A stretch of 64,000 nt of DNA. It comes from Comamonadaceae bacterium. Its GTDB lineage: Bacteria; Pseudomonadota; Gammaproteobacteria; Burkholderiales; Burkholderiaceae_C. Numbering within the stretch: position 1 is the first letter of the stretch; every line of letters starts with the position of its first letter. Both the position numbers and the translations under genes were made by a program. The notes beneath the pieces are model-generated. The model had not been told where the DNA came from. It ran no database searches and saw nothing but the letters and a program-made list of their open reading frames with translations. The stretch is taken from NCBI GenBank assembly GCA_027486755.1, contig JAIXOM010000011.1, forward strand, positions 1 to 64,000, in the 5' to 3' direction. Positions 24,343 to 34,634 of this stretch are shown here, piece by piece.

Positions 24343-25986
24343 TCAGGCGCTGCCCTGTGTGCCCGGTTCTTGCGCCCAGCGGCGCAGCACAAAGCGCTGA
24401 AGCTTGGCGTTTTCGGTGCGGGGCAGGGTATCGACAAAGCGGATGCGGCGCGGGTATTTATAGGGCGCTAGCCGCTGCTTGACCCAGTCCTGAAGTTCTT
24501 GCGTCAGGTTCTGCGCTGGGGGCTGGCGCAGCACCACAAAGGCCATCACCACCTGGCCGCGCTCCACGTCGGGCGCGCCGACCACGCCGCATTCGGCCAC
24601 TAGTGGGTGGGTGAGCAGTACGTCTTCTACCTCGGGGCCGGCGATGTTGTAGCCGGCACTGATGATCATGTCGTCGGTGCGCGATTGGTACCAGAAGAAG
24701 CCTTCCTCATCCATGAGGTAAGCATCGCCGGTCAGGTTCCAGCCGCGCTGCGCATAGTCGAGTTGGCGTGCATCGTCCAGGTAGCGGCAGCCGGTCGGCC
24801 CCCGCACCGCCAGCCTGCCGACCTGCCCCGGCGGCAGTCGCTGGCCCTGCTCGTCAACGATGCAAGCCTCATAGCCCGGTACCACCTGGCCGGTTGCGCC
24901 AGGCCGCACTGAACCGGGTTTGCAGCCGATGAAGGCATGCAGCAATTCGGTCGAGCCCAGGCACTCGGTCATCTCGATGCCGGTGGCCGCCAGCCACTGG
25001 GCCCGGGTATCGGCCGGCAGCATTTCGCCCGAGGAGACGCAGCGCCGCAGCGCCGGCAGGTTTTGGGCCAGCGGCGCCATCTTGCGGTAGAAGGTGGGGG
25101 CGGTAAAGCAGATGCTGGCTTTGTGTTCGCGCAGGCCTTGCAGCAGCGATTCGGGCGTCCAGGACGGTTGCAGCACCGCGCAAGCACCGACCCGCAGCGG
25201 GAACACCAGCAGCCCGCCCAGGCCAAAGGTGAAGGCCAGTGGGGGCGTGCCGATGAACACATCGTCGGCGCTGGGTTCGAGCAGATGGTGCGACAGTACA
25301 TCGGCGATCAGCAGCAGGTCACGCTGAAAATGCATGGTGCCCTTGGGAACGCCGGTGGTGCCCGAGGTAAAGGCGATCAGGGCCACGTCGTCCTGCGCGG
25401 TATCGGCCGCCGCGCAGCTGCCGCTGTGGCGAGCCATGGCCTGCTGCAGGGCGTCGTCCATGCCCGGGCCAATGGCATAGCCCAAGCTGGGGCTGGGGCG
25501 GCCCAGACTGTCGGCTGCGCCTTGCCATTCGTCCATCAGATCGGCCTGGCAGAAGGCGCCGCCCACTTCGGCCTTGTTGGCGATGACGGCGAGCTCGCGC
25601 GCGCGCAGCAGCGGCATGGTGGTGACCGCCACGCAGCCGGCTTTGATCACTGCCAGCCAGCAGGCGGCCAGCATCGGGTGGTTGGCTCCGCGCAGCAAAA
25701 TTCGGGCGCCGGTGGGCAGGCCCCAGTCACTGCGGATCACCTGGACGATGCGGTCGACCTGTTCCTGCAACTGCGCATAGGTCCACACCAGGCCGGCACC
25801 GCGCAGCGCCACCCGCTGGCCTAGACCTGCACGCACCTGTGCGTCGAGCAGCGCATCGGCGGCATTGAGCCGTGCCGGGTAGCTCAGGCCGCGCGGTGGC
25901 GCCAGCAACTCGGGCCATTGCTCCATCGGCGGCAAATGCCGGCGGCTGAAGTCGTCGGCATGCCCCGAGGGGTGCAGGGCGCTCAT
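24343..25986 (-). CDS. Benzoate/2-aminobenzoate-type CoA ligase
   Basis: This is an AMP-forming acyl-CoA synthetase that activates an aromatic or other carboxylic acid to its CoA thioester. The 547 residues carry the P-loop-like FTSGTTGVPKGTMHF, the ECLGSTELLHAF motif that resembles benzoate and 2-aminobenzoate CoA ligases, the LTGDAYLMDEEGFFWYQSRTDD stretch in two parts, and the C-terminal lysine region ENAKLQRF. The ATG at 25986 overlaps the stop of the upstream oxidoreductase as ATGA. The operon partners (oxidoreductase, Rieske oxygenase) point to an aromatic acid. The exact substrate is inferred. Confidence 0.82.
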   Translation of the reverse strand: MSALHPSGHADDFSRRHLPPMEQWPELLAPPRGLSYPARLNAADALLDAQVRAGLGQRVALRGAGLVWTYAQLQEQVDRIVQVIRSDWGLPTGARILLRGANHPMLAACWLAVIKAGCVAVTTMPLLRARELAVIANKAEVGGAFCQADLMDEWQGAADSLGRPSPSLGYAIGPGMDDALQQAMARHSGSCAAADTAQDDVALIAFTSGTTGVPKGTMHFQRDLLLIADVLSHHLLEPSADDVFIGTPPLAFTFGLGGLLVFPLRVGACAVLQPSWTPESLLQGLREHKASICFTAPTFYRKMAPLAQNLPALRRCVSSGEMLPADTRAQWLAATGIEMTECLGSTELLHAFIGCKPGSVRPGATGQVVPGYEACIVDEQGQRLPPGQVGRLAVRGPTGCRYLDDARQLDYAQRGWNLTGDAYLMDEEGFFWYQSRTDDMIISAGYNIAGPEVEDVLLTHPLVAECGVVGAPDVERGQVVMAFVVLRQPPAQNLTQELQDWVKQRLAPYKYPRRIRFVDTLPRTENAKLQRFVLRRWAQEPGTQGSA

Positions 25987-27473
25987 GGCTGCGTCGTCGG
26001 TGCCGGCTTGTCGCTGAGCTCGCTGGCCTGCCAGGGCGGTGCGATCAACCTGCGCTTGCCGTCCAGCGATAGGCGTATGCCTGGCTCGTCCAGGGCCTCG
26101 CGGTCCCAGAGTTGGCAGGTCACCTGCTTGTGCTTTTGGTCCAGGCCTTCGCAGTAGTTGGTGTACTCGCACAGGCGCACCTGATCGCCCTGACCCAGCC
26201 AGGTCTTGAGCGCCCAGTCGGGGTCGGCCAGGCTCTGGCGCGCGGTGCCCACCACATCGCAGTCGCCGGCAGCGAGCATGGCTTCAGCCATCTCGAAGTT
26301 GTGGACGCCGCCGGTGCTCACCACCGGCGTGTGCAGGCCTTCCTGCTGCAGGGTGTGCCGGATGCTGGCGGTGGCCTGGCGGTTGCGGCCAAAGGGGCCT
26401 TGTGCATCCGACAAATACTGCGGCATGCACTCATAGCCACTGCGGCCCGTGTAAGGGTAGGCCGCCTGGCCTATGCCCGGCTGCTTGGCGTCATCGAACT
26501 TGCCGCCTCGGCTGGTCGAGAGAAAGTCTATGCCGGCGCGGGCAAATTGCAGCGCGTACCAGCGGCTGTCGTCTAAGGTGGTGCCGCCGTCTATGCATTC
26601 TTCGGTGAGAAAGCGGCAGCCCACCGCGTAGTTCTTGCCCACGGCCTCGCGCACCGTACGGTAGACCTCCAGGGGCAGGCGCACCCGGCCCTCACGCGAG
26701 CCGCCGTAGCCATCGCTGCGTTCATTGGTGGCTGACAGGAAGGAGGCCATGGTGTAGGCGTGGGCATAGTGCAGCTCGACCCCGTCAAAGCCCGCAGCCC
26801 GTGCGCGCAGCGCGGCCTGGGCGAACAGGTCCGGAAGTTCTTCAGGCAGTTGACGAATGTGCGGCAGATGCAGGTCGTTGACCTGCTCGCGTGCGCCGTA
26901 CTGCAGGCTTTGCCAGTCGCGGGCGTCGAGCAAGTCCTGCCAGCGCTGCGGCCCCTGCTCAAACAAAGCCTGGCGCGCCTGTTCTGCGGGCATGCCGCCC
27001 AGGCCGGCGCGCTCGAGCAGTGCCTCACTGAGCACCAGGTGGCGTTCGAAAAAAACCTGCGGATCCGGGCGGCGCCGGATGCGCAAGAAGTCGATCAGCT
27101 GGATCAGCAAGCGGGTGTGGCCACCGCTGGCCTCATGCACTACGCGGGTCAGGCGCTTGAGGCCATCGATGTAGCGGTCGTCACCAATGCGCAGCAAAGG
27201 GCCGCTGGGCACGTTACGGATGCCGGTGGCCTCGATGACGATGGCGCCGGGCTGGCCTTGGGCAAAGCGGGCATACCACTGGATCACATCTTCGGTGACC
27301 TCGCCCTCTTCATTGGAGCGCCAGGGCACCATGGCCGGCACCCAGGTGCGGTGACGCAGGCTGATCGGCCCGAGTTGTATTGGACTGAACAGCCGCGATG
27401 CCTGCGCCTCTTGCCGGCTGGGCAGACGCGCGAGGGAGGGGAAAAATTTAATCCGTTCTGGAGGTTTCCACAT
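25983..27473 (-). CDS. NADH:flavin oxidoreductase, old yellow enzyme family
   Basis: The protein has 496 residues and an FMN-binding TIM-barrel fold. Supporting segments are FSPIQLGPISLRHRTWVPAM, GFDGVELHYAHAYTMASFLS with the catalytic-type His pair region, NERSDGYGG, and the FMN-phosphate region VVSTGGVHNF and VGTARQSLADPDW. A late cysteine region, CEYTNYCEGL, recalls the family's larger members, but no full 4Fe-4S and FAD/NAD domain follows. Related domains occur in 2-aminobenzoyl-CoA monooxygenase/reductase; here it is a stand-alone protein beside a CoA ligase. A role in reducing a dearomatised ring or enoyl intermediate is an inference. Confidence 0.82.
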   Translation of the reverse strand: MWKPPERIKFFPSLARLPSRQEAQASRLFSPIQLGPISLRHRTWVPAMVPWRSNEEGEVTEDVIQWYARFAQGQPGAIVIEATGIRNVPSGPLLRIGDDRYIDGLKRLTRVVHEASGGHTRLLIQLIDFLRIRRRPDPQVFFERHLVLSEALLERAGLGGMPAEQARQALFEQGPQRWQDLLDARDWQSLQYGAREQVNDLHLPHIRQLPEELPDLFAQAALRARAAGFDGVELHYAHAYTMASFLSATNERSDGYGGSREGRVRLPLEVYRTVREAVGKNYAVGCRFLTEECIDGGTTLDDSRWYALQFARAGIDFLSTSRGGKFDDAKQPGIGQAAYPYTGRSGYECMPQYLSDAQGPFGRNRQATASIRHTLQQEGLHTPVVSTGGVHNFEMAEAMLAAGDCDVVGTARQSLADPDWALKTWLGQGDQVRLCEYTNYCEGLDQKHKQVTCQLWDREALDEPGIRLSLDGKRRLIAPPWQASELSDKPAPTTQP

Positions 27474-27479
27474 GTATCG

Positions 27480-28106
27480 TTATATCCAGGCCTGAATCAC
27501 GTAATCGTAACTGGCCTGGGCATTGAACATGTCGACCCGCTGCAGGCGGATCTTCCACTGACCGTCTTGCTGTACCCAGTGGTGGCGGTAGCTGCCGCCG
27601 AAATGACGCACCTTGTCGCGGCGCACCTCCATCATCTGGAAGGCGGTGTAAGTCGACACGCTGCCGCTCTGAACCTGTTCGACCAGGGTCGTGCCCAGCA
27701 AATGGTGGGTGGCCCACTGCGCGGCCTGCGACCAGGCGTTGGGGTGCAGCAGGCGGTTGGCCCGCACCTGCATCAGCAGCTTGTCTTCGGCAAAGATCGA
27801 GGGCTGCGATTCCCAGTCGGTTTGCTCAGGCGCGGCTGGCATCCAGTACACGCCGTCTTCGGTGAACATCTCCATCCACTGGCTCCAGCGGCGCGCATCG
27901 AGCATGGCCGCGTGTTGGGCCAGCAGCACCTCCAGCTGGCGCAGCAGCGCCGGCTCGATGGTGATGTCTTGCGGGATGTAGCCGACCGCGCTTTCGCGGC
28001 TGCGGCCCATGTGGTCGGGTGCAATCGATTCTGCGCCCGTGAGCGACTGCACCGCCTCAATGACGACGCCGCTGCCCAGGGCTTGCTTGACTTCGGTTTG
28101 TGCCAT
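27480..28106 (-). CDS. Aromatic-ring-hydroxylating oxygenase small (beta) subunit
   Basis: The 208-residue protein is the NTF2-like beta subunit of a Rieske oxygenase. LLAQHAAMLDARRWSQWMEM followed by FTEDGVYWMPA near residue 80 and the C-terminal WKIRLQRVDMFNAQ segment are typical of the family. An AAGGA-like ribosome-binding site supports the ATG at 28106. It follows the alpha subunit after 11 bases and precedes the flavin oxidoreductase by six. The first 40 residues extend beyond the common core. Confidence 0.87.
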   Translation of the reverse strand: MAQTEVKQALGSGVVIEAVQSLTGAESIAPDHMGRSRESAVGYIPQDITIEPALLRQLEVLLAQHAAMLDARRWSQWMEMFTEDGVYWMPAAPEQTDWESQPSIFAEDKLLMQVRANRLLHPNAWSQAAQWATHHLLGTTLVEQVQSGSVSTYTAFQMMEVRRDKVRHFGGSYRHHWVQQDGQWKIRLQRVDMFNAQASYDYVIQAWI

Positions 28107-28117
28107 GATTTTTCCTT

Positions 28118-29437
28118 TCAAGCCGGCTGGGCGGTAGGGGCTTTGAGCATGTAGCTGCGCCAAGCCTTGAACTGGTTGCGCATCACCACTTCTGAGGTGC
28201 CGTTGTTGGAATAGAGCACGCCGTCTTTTTCGGTGTCGCCGCCCATATTGCGGTGAAAGCTCACCCAGTCGTTGCCCTTGGACTGCAGGCCCCACTGAGC
28301 GCGGGTCCAGTTCTCCAGGTCGTCGGCATTGATCATGGTGGCCGGCGAATTGACCAGGTTGTAGTACCACATGGCGCGGCGGTAGATGGCTTCGGGCGCG
28401 CCCTTGAGCCGGAAATGCCAGATCTCCGACAGCGTCTTGTCCGGCCCCAGCGGGCGCAGACAGCGTATTTGCTGCAGCGGCGACTGCACCGACAGATAGG
28501 GGTAGATCAGCACATGGTGGATGCTGCGCGAGAGGAACTCTTCGGTCTTCTCGGGGCCATAGGCCTGGCGCATCAGCGCCTCGTATTCCTGCGTGTCGGG
28601 GTCGGTCGGGCGCAGGCCCATATAGGCTTTGAGGATGCCGTGGCCATGGGGGAAGTTGACGGTTTGCACCGAGTCCCACTGGTCGAAACTAGAAGCGAAG
28701 GTCGACAGGTAGTGGTAGTGCAGCGGCGCGCTGCCCTGGGTCTTTTTGATTTGATTTTCGACCCGGCGGGCCGACACGCCGGTCGACTGGTGGGTGACCG
28801 AGGGGTGCAGAGCGTCGAGCTGGTTTTCCATGAAGAACTTCCAGTTCGACTGCTGCACCACCCGGTGGCAGACCGGCACCACCTCGACCTCGCCGACCGG
28901 TGAGCGGTCGCACATGTCGTCGAAAGCAACCTTGGCGTCGCCCAGGAATTCGACCAAGGAGGGACCCTCAGCGCTCAGGCTCGCAAACACAAAGCCGCGG
29001 TAGTTGTCGACCCGGGCGGCGCGCGCCATATTGCAATCGGGGTCGTCGGTGGACAGGCGGGTACCGTCGTAGCCCTGGATGAGCGGGATGGCCTTGACCT
29101 TGCCGTCCAGGTGAAAGCTCCAAGCATGGTAGGGGCAGACAAAGCTGCCGCCGGTATTGCCGCTGTGGCTGCCGCACAGCTGCACGCCGCGGTGCGGGCA
29201 ACGGTTGTAAAGCACATTGATCTGGCCGTCCTTGGCGCGCACCATCACCATGGGCTGGCGGCCGATCTGCAGGGTTTGGAACTGCCCCGGCTCCTTGACC
29301 TGCGACTCATGGCCGCAGTAGACCCAGGCGGTCTCGAAGATGTGTTCCATCTCCATGTCGAAGATGGCTTGGTCGGTATAGACGCTGCGGTGAACGCGGT
29401 CGGGTTGGACCAGATGGTCCAGGTCGATGGCGGGCAT
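28118..29437 (-). CDS. Rieske non-haem iron oxygenase large (alpha) subunit
   Basis: This is the catalytic subunit of a ring-hydroxylating oxygenase. The 439 residues show the Rieske 2Fe-2S motif CPHRG...CPYHAW near residues 80-103 and the mononuclear-iron motif DALHPSVTH near residue 210, with a later NADD. The start at 29437 has an AGGAG site. It opens the minus-strand operon beta subunit-flavin oxidoreductase-CoA ligase and is divergent from a LysR regulator. No ferredoxin or reductase partner is in the operon. The substrate is probably an aromatic acid or its derivative; indole-acetate is one candidate. Confidence 0.9.
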   Translation of the reverse strand: MPAIDLDHLVQPDRVHRSVYTDQAIFDMEMEHIFETAWVYCGHESQVKEPGQFQTLQIGRQPMVMVRAKDGQINVLYNRCPHRGVQLCGSHSGNTGGSFVCPYHAWSFHLDGKVKAIPLIQGYDGTRLSTDDPDCNMARAARVDNYRGFVFASLSAEGPSLVEFLGDAKVAFDDMCDRSPVGEVEVVPVCHRVVQQSNWKFFMENQLDALHPSVTHQSTGVSARRVENQIKKTQGSAPLHYHYLSTFASSFDQWDSVQTVNFPHGHGILKAYMGLRPTDPDTQEYEALMRQAYGPEKTEEFLSRSIHHVLIYPYLSVQSPLQQIRCLRPLGPDKTLSEIWHFRLKGAPEAIYRRAMWYYNLVNSPATMINADDLENWTRAQWGLQSKGNDWVSFHRNMGGDTEKDGVLYSNNGTSEVVMRNQFKAWRSYMLKAPTAQPA

Positions 29438-29538
29438 GTAAAACTCCTGGGGCGGTCGGAAATCGAACAGCCGCTAAGTTAACAAGCCTGGGCCCGGCAG
29501 CGCAACAACCGGCGCGGCGATTTCTATTACCATGGGTT
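29438..29538. promoter_or_regulatory. Divergent control region between Rieske operon and LysR gene
   Basis: A 101-base gap lies between the divergent LysR regulator and the Rieske oxygenase operon, the normal arrangement for LysR autoregulation and operon activation. I did not find a unique T-N11-A site I would defend, so the call is by arrangement. Confidence 0.45.
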
Positions 29539-30441
29539 ATGGACTTTCGGAAAGTGCAATTCTTCCTGGCGGCGGTGCGCTGTGGCAGCCTGACCGAGGC
29601 GGCCGCCGAGTTGGGCGTCTCACAGCCGGCCTTGTCCAAAGCCATCAAGGCGCTCGAGCGCAGCCTGGGCGTGCCCCTGATGGAGCGGGGGCGCTTTGGC
29701 GTGGTGGCCACCCCTTTTGGCGAGGCTTTGCGCTACCACGGTCAGGTGGTGGAAGCTGAATTTCGGCATGCGGCCGGCGAGATCGAATCGCTCAAGGGCG
29801 CGCAAAAAGGCCATGTGACCCTGGGTTGCGGACCGACCGAGGCCACCCGTTTGCTGCCGCTGGCCTTGGCGCGGGTCAGCCAGGCCCGGCCCGAGCTCAA
29901 GGTCAGTGTGCTCTATGGGCTAAATGAATCGCTGATGCCCTCGGTCAAGCAGGGCGAGATCGACTTTGCGCTCTCGTCGGTGCCCGGTCGGGCGCAGGAT
30001 CCTGACCTGCTGCACGAGACCCTGTTTACTGAGAGTGCGGTGGTGGTCGCCCGGGCCGACCATCCCTTGGCCCGCCTGCGACAGATCGCACCGGCGCTGT
30101 TGGCGCAGCAGCAATGGGTGCTGCCGCGCCAGCGCGAGCTTGAGCGGCAAGCCTTTGACGATTTCTTCCGCAGCCACGGCCTGAATCCGCCGACCGCGCA
30201 ATTTGAAACCACCTCCACCGTGCTGATGAAGTCCATGGTCATGCAGTCCGACGCGCTGACCTTCATCCCGCACGAACTGATTTACTGGGAAGAGCGCGCC
30301 CGACAGCTGCGTCCGCTGTCGGTGGCCGGGGTCGAATGGGTGCGCCCCGTGGGCATGACCCGCCGCCGCCAGGGCGCGCTCAGCCCGGCCAGCCGCTTCG
30401 TGATGGAGTGCGTGCGGGGTGTGGCGGGGCAGCATTTTTGA
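29539..30441 (+). CDS. LysR-family transcriptional regulator
   Basis: The 300 residues begin with a LysR winged helix-turn-helix (FFLAAVRCGSLTEAAAELGV, then SQPALSKAIKALE) followed by an effector-binding domain. Its position, divergent from the Rieske oxygenase operon across 101 bases, indicates that it controls that operon in response to a substrate or intermediate. The effector is unknown. Confidence 0.9.
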   Translation: MDFRKVQFFLAAVRCGSLTEAAAELGVSQPALSKAIKALERSLGVPLMERGRFGVVATPFGEALRYHGQVVEAEFRHAAGEIESLKGAQKGHVTLGCGPTEATRLLPLALARVSQARPELKVSVLYGLNESLMPSVKQGEIDFALSSVPGRAQDPDLLHETLFTESAVVVARADHPLARLRQIAPALLAQQQWVLPRQRELERQAFDDFFRSHGLNPPTAQFETTSTVLMKSMVMQSDALTFIPHELIYWEERARQLRPLSVAGVEWVRPVGMTRRRQGALSPASRFVMECVRGVAGQHF

Positions 30442-30582
30442 GGCTGCGGGGTGGGTGAGGGGGCTGGCTGCGCCAGGATGAGAAAAAGCTCTTGGGCCGT
30501 GGGGAAAAGACACCTTCCAACAAGGGCTGCCGAAGGGATACCGCATCAGTGGTACAAAGCCTTCGCTTCAAAGGACGACTCC

Positions 30583-31059
30583 ATGATTTACGCGACTCTC
30601 AAGACATTGCACGTGCTGGCCATCGTGGTTTGGATAGGCGGCATGGTCTTTGCCCATTTCTTTTTGCGCCCTGCTCTGGCGCAACTGGAGCCGCCGGTGC
30701 GATTGCGCCTCATGCACGAAGTGCTCGGGCGTTTTTTCAAGGCGGTGCTGGCGGCCTCCTTGCTGACTCTGGTCAGCGGCGTGTGGATGCTCGGGCGGGT
30801 GGCCAAGCAGGTGGTGCAGTCAGGCGGCAGCTTTGAGATGCCGCTGGCCTGGACCGTGATGGCGGTTCTCGGCTTGGCCATGGTGGCCATCTTCATGCAC
30901 ATTCGCTTTGCGCTCTACAAGCGCTTGAGCCATGCTGTCTCAGCCTCCGATTGGCCAGCTGGCGCTGCGGCCCTCGGTCAGATCCGTCTCTGGGTGTCGG
31001 TCAATCTGGGCTTGGGCGTGGTGGTGCTGCTGGTGACGCTGATGCGCTGGACCGGCTGA
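30583..31059 (+). CDS. CopD-family membrane protein
   Basis: The 158-residue protein has four predicted membrane spans: around residues 5-25, 52-72, 88-110 and 135-155. The start LKTLHVLAIVVWIGGMVFA carries the histidine and tryptophan typical of the CopD/DUF2269-like family. A role in copper resistance is known only for some relatives. The ATG at 30583 fits the first membrane span; upstream codons look non-native. It stands alone between LysR and the ABC operon. Confidence 0.75.
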   Translation: MIYATLKTLHVLAIVVWIGGMVFAHFFLRPALAQLEPPVRLRLMHEVLGRFFKAVLAASLLTLVSGVWMLGRVAKQVVQSGGSFEMPLAWTVMAVLGLAMVAIFMHIRFALYKRLSHAVSASDWPAGAAALGQIRLWVSVNLGLGVVVLLVTLMRWTG

Positions 31060-31128
31060 GCGGCCAGCGCTGCCTCGGCTGATTGAGTAGCCGCCGCTGC
31101 GGCCAGCCATCGGAGGACGGGGGCGGAC

Positions 31129-31838
<710 letters not shown>

Positions 31839-31842
<4 letters not shown>

Positions 31843-32612
31843 GACGGTGACTCATCGCCCAAATAGGCCGCGCGCACCTGCGCGTCCTGCCTGATCTCTT
31901 CGGGGCTGCCGCTGGCGATCAGCGTGCCGTTGACCAGCACCGAGATGCGGTCGGCCAGTCGGAAGACGGCGTCCATGTCGTGCTCGACCAGCAAGATGGC
32001 CATATGCTTGTCGCGGCGCAGCGATTCAATCAGTTCGACGATACGCTGCGACTCCTCGGGGCCGGCACCGGCCATGGGCTCGTCGAGCAACAGCATCTTG
32101 GGTTCGGTGGCCAGGGCCAGGGCCAGCTCCAGCACACGCTGCTCCCCGTGCGAGAGGGCGGGGGCGAGCTCGTCGGCCCGCTCGGCCAGGCCCACCTCCT
32201 TGAGCAGGGCGGCCGCTTTTTCATAGACGGCGCTGTCCTGGGCCACGCTGCGCCAGAGCGAGCCGCGATGGGCTTGCAGCGACTGCACCGCCAGCGCCAC
32301 GTTGTCGAGCACCGAGAAGGACTTGAACAGCCGGGTGATCTGGAAGGATCGCACCATGCCCAGACCTACCCGCGCATGGGCGCTGACGGCGTTGATGGTC
32401 TGGCCCATGAAGACGATCTCGCCTTCATCGGGCTGCAGCTGCCCCGAGAGCTGGGCCACCAGGGTGGTCTTGCCGGCGCCGTTGGGGCCGATCAGGGCGT
32501 GAATTTCACCGGGCCGCACTTGCAGGCTGACGCCGTCGGTGGCGCGCAGCGCGCCAAAAGACTTGACCAGCTTTCGGATGTCCAGCACCGCATTGGACGT
32601 GGCCGCGCTCAT
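31839..32612 (-). CDS. livG: Branched-chain-type ABC transporter ATP-binding protein LivG
   Basis: This is the first ATPase of the LivFGHM-type importer, 257 residues. Walker A is GPNGAGKTT near residue 42, the signature is the variant LSHGEQRVLELA, and Walker B is MLLLDEPMAGAGPEE, all typical of LivG. It overlaps both livM and livF by four bases. Confidence 0.9.
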
Positions 32613-33616
32613 GCCTTGCCTCCGGATTTGGTCGCCGGCTCACGCCAGCGGCGCCACAGGTCGGGCAGGCCCGACAGGCCCTTGGGCGCGAGCAGCACCA
32701 CCGCCAGCAGCACCCAGCCCACATAGAAATTAAAGTGCGGCGTCATCTCGGCGATCAGGTCTTCCAGGGTGAGCATCAGCAGGGCGCCCCACAGGCCGCC
32801 AGCCAGCGTTCCCACACCACCGAGGATGACCATGATCATCAGCACCCCGGACTGCGTCCAGTGCATCAGGTTGGGGCTGACATAGTTTTGTTGGTTGACC
32901 AGCAGCGCGCCGGCCAGCCCGCCGATAGCGCCGGCAATCACGAACAGCGCCAGCTGGTAGCGGTAGACCGGGTAGCCCAGCGCCTCGGTACGGATATCGT
33001 CATCGCGCTGGGCCAGTACGATGCGGCCCATGCGCGAGCGCATCAGCATGTGCATGAAGGCCAGGCTGGCCACCAGCAGGAACAGCACCAGCAGGAAAAA
33101 GTGCAGGTCGTTTTTGAGCATGATGCCCAAGCCGAAGTCTGAACGCATTTTGATGTTCAGGCCCTCGTCGCCACCGTAGGCCTTGACCGAGTTGACCAGG
33201 TAGAACAGCATCTGCGCAAAGGCCAGCGTGATCATGATGAAGTACACGCCCTTGGTGCGCAGGGAAATGGCGCCAATGATCAGCGCCAGCAAGGCCGAGA
33301 CGGCCATGGCCAGACCGAAGCCCAGCCAGCCATTGGGCTGACCCTCGGTGATCAGGATGCCCACGGTGTAGGCGCCGACCCCTACAAAAGCGGCGTGGCC
33401 GAAGGACACCAGGCCGCCATAACCCAGGATGAGGTTGAGGCTGCAGGCGGCCAGGCCGTAGATCATCATGCGGCTGATCATCGACAGGTAGTAGCCCAGG
33501 CCTTGGCTGTGCATCCAGTAGCCGATGACGGCTGCGGCCACGGACAGCAGCAACCAGACTGGCCAGGAGGCGGGCTTGGGGATGGCGGAGGCGGCAGAAG
33601 GTCCGAATTTCATCAT
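32609..33616 (-). CDS. livM: Branched-chain-type ABC transporter permease LivM
   Basis: This inner-membrane permease of the LivFGHM-type importer has 335 residues and about eight to ten hydrophobic spans. Characteristic segments are LGYGGLVSFGHAAFVGVGAY near residue 65 and MVILGGVGTLAGGLWGALL near 265. It lies six bases after livH and overlaps livG by four. Confidence 0.9.
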   Translation of the reverse strand: MMKFGPSAASAIPKPASWPVWLLLSVAAAVIGYWMHSQGLGYYLSMISRMMIYGLAACSLNLILGYGGLVSFGHAAFVGVGAYTVGILITEGQPNGWLGFGLAMAVSALLALIIGAISLRTKGVYFIMITLAFAQMLFYLVNSVKAYGGDEGLNIKMRSDFGLGIMLKNDLHFFLLVLFLLVASLAFMHMLMRSRMGRIVLAQRDDDIRTEALGYPVYRYQLALFVIAGAIGGLAGALLVNQQNYVSPNLMHWTQSGVLMIMVILGGVGTLAGGLWGALLMLTLEDLIAEMTPHFNFYVGWVLLAVVLLAPKGLSGLPDLWRRWREPATKSGGKA

Positions 33617-33622
33617 GGGCCT

Positions 33623-34537
33623 TCAGCGCCGTGCAAACAGGCCCTGGGGCCGCAGGAAGAGCACCACCGCCATCAGCAGGTAGACCAGGATAGAGGCCAC
33701 CGCTGGCCCGGCCGCGCTGGCCACCTGCGGCGGGAAGATCTCGCGAAACAGTGCGGGCATCAGGGTGCGGCCAAAGGTATCGACAAAGCCCACTAACAAG
33801 GACCCGACAAAGGCGCCCCAAATAGAGCCGATGCCGCCAATCACGATGACCACAAAAGCCAAAATCAAGACGCTCTCGCCCATGCCTACCTGCACCGCCA
33901 GCAGCGGCCCCAGCAAGGCCCCGGCCACCGCGCACAGCGCAGCGCCCAGGCCAAAGACCAGGGTGAACAGCCACTGGATGTTGATGCCCATGGCCATGGC
34001 CATCTCGCGGTTGGAGGCCCCTGCGCGCACCCAGGCACCGACCCGGGTGCGGGTGACAGCCAGGTAGAGCAGGCCGGCCAGCACCAGGCCGACCCCAATG
34101 ATGACCAGGCGGTAGCTGGGGTAAAACAGGCCAGGCAGCAGCTCGACCGGTCCCGACAGGGCGGCCGGCGCGGCCAGCGGCATATCGGTGCCCCAGATCA
34201 TGCGAACGGCTTCGTTGATGATGAGGATCAGCGCAAAGGTGGCCAGCACCTGCGACATGTGGTCGCGCGCGTAGAGCGTTCGCAGCAGCGTCGACTCCAT
34301 GACCATTCCGAACACGGCGGTCAATGGAATGGCCAGCAAGACGCCGAGCACGAAGGACTGTGTCAGCTGCGCCAGCCAGGCCGCCAGGAAGGCGCCGACC
34401 ATGTACAGCGCGCCGTGGGCCAGGTTGATCATGTCCATGATCCCGAAGACCAGGGTCAGGCCCGAGGCCAGCAGGAACAGCATCAGACCAAATTGCAGCC
34501 CATTGAGGGCCTGCTCAAGAAACAGGATCCAGGTCAT
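33623..34537 (-). CDS. livH: Branched-chain-type ABC transporter permease LivH
   Basis: The first permease of the importer has 304 residues. The segment GLTLVFGIMDMINLAHGALY near residue 26 and VIVIGGIGSIWGAFVGSLLV near 234 are typical LivH signatures. It follows the binding-protein gene across a 97-base gap that contains a terminator-like hairpin. Confidence 0.9.
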   Translation of the reverse strand: MTWILFLEQALNGLQFGLMLFLLASGLTLVFGIMDMINLAHGALYMVGAFLAAWLAQLTQSFVLGVLLAIPLTAVFGMVMESTLLRTLYARDHMSQVLATFALILIINEAVRMIWGTDMPLAAPAALSGPVELLPGLFYPSYRLVIIGVGLVLAGLLYLAVTRTRVGAWVRAGASNREMAMAMGINIQWLFTLVFGLGAALCAVAGALLGPLLAVQVGMGESVLILAFVVIVIGGIGSIWGAFVGSLLVGFVDTFGRTLMPALFREIFPPQVASAAGPAVASILVYLLMAVVLFLRPQGLFARR

Positions 34538-34579
34538 GGTTTGAGTGTAGCCAGACGTTCAAGGCCGGCGGACCGGCCA

Positions 34580-34612
34580 AAGAAAAGCCCCGGCGCCGCG
34601 CGGCGCGGGGGC
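34580..34612 (-). terminator. Terminator or attenuator between the binding protein and livH
   Basis: On the minus strand, just after the binding-protein stop, a strong GC hairpin (GCGCCGC paired with GCGGCGC, extended by GCCCC and GGGGC) is followed by TTTTCTTT. This fits a rho-independent terminator. Because livHMGF continue on the same strand, it may act as an attenuator giving more binding protein than permease. Confidence 0.6.
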
Positions 34613-34634
34613 GAGCAGCAGATCGGCGCTGCGA

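Noticed and set aside
26760-28154. Long plus-strand open frame of about 464 codons
   Set aside because: It is antisense to the flavin oxidoreductase and the Rieske beta subunit, both with clear motifs. Its peptide has no domain, so it is a GC-rich shadow.
29438-29538. Specific LysR T-N11-A operator
   Set aside because: Several loose matches exist and none stands out, so I annotated only the region.
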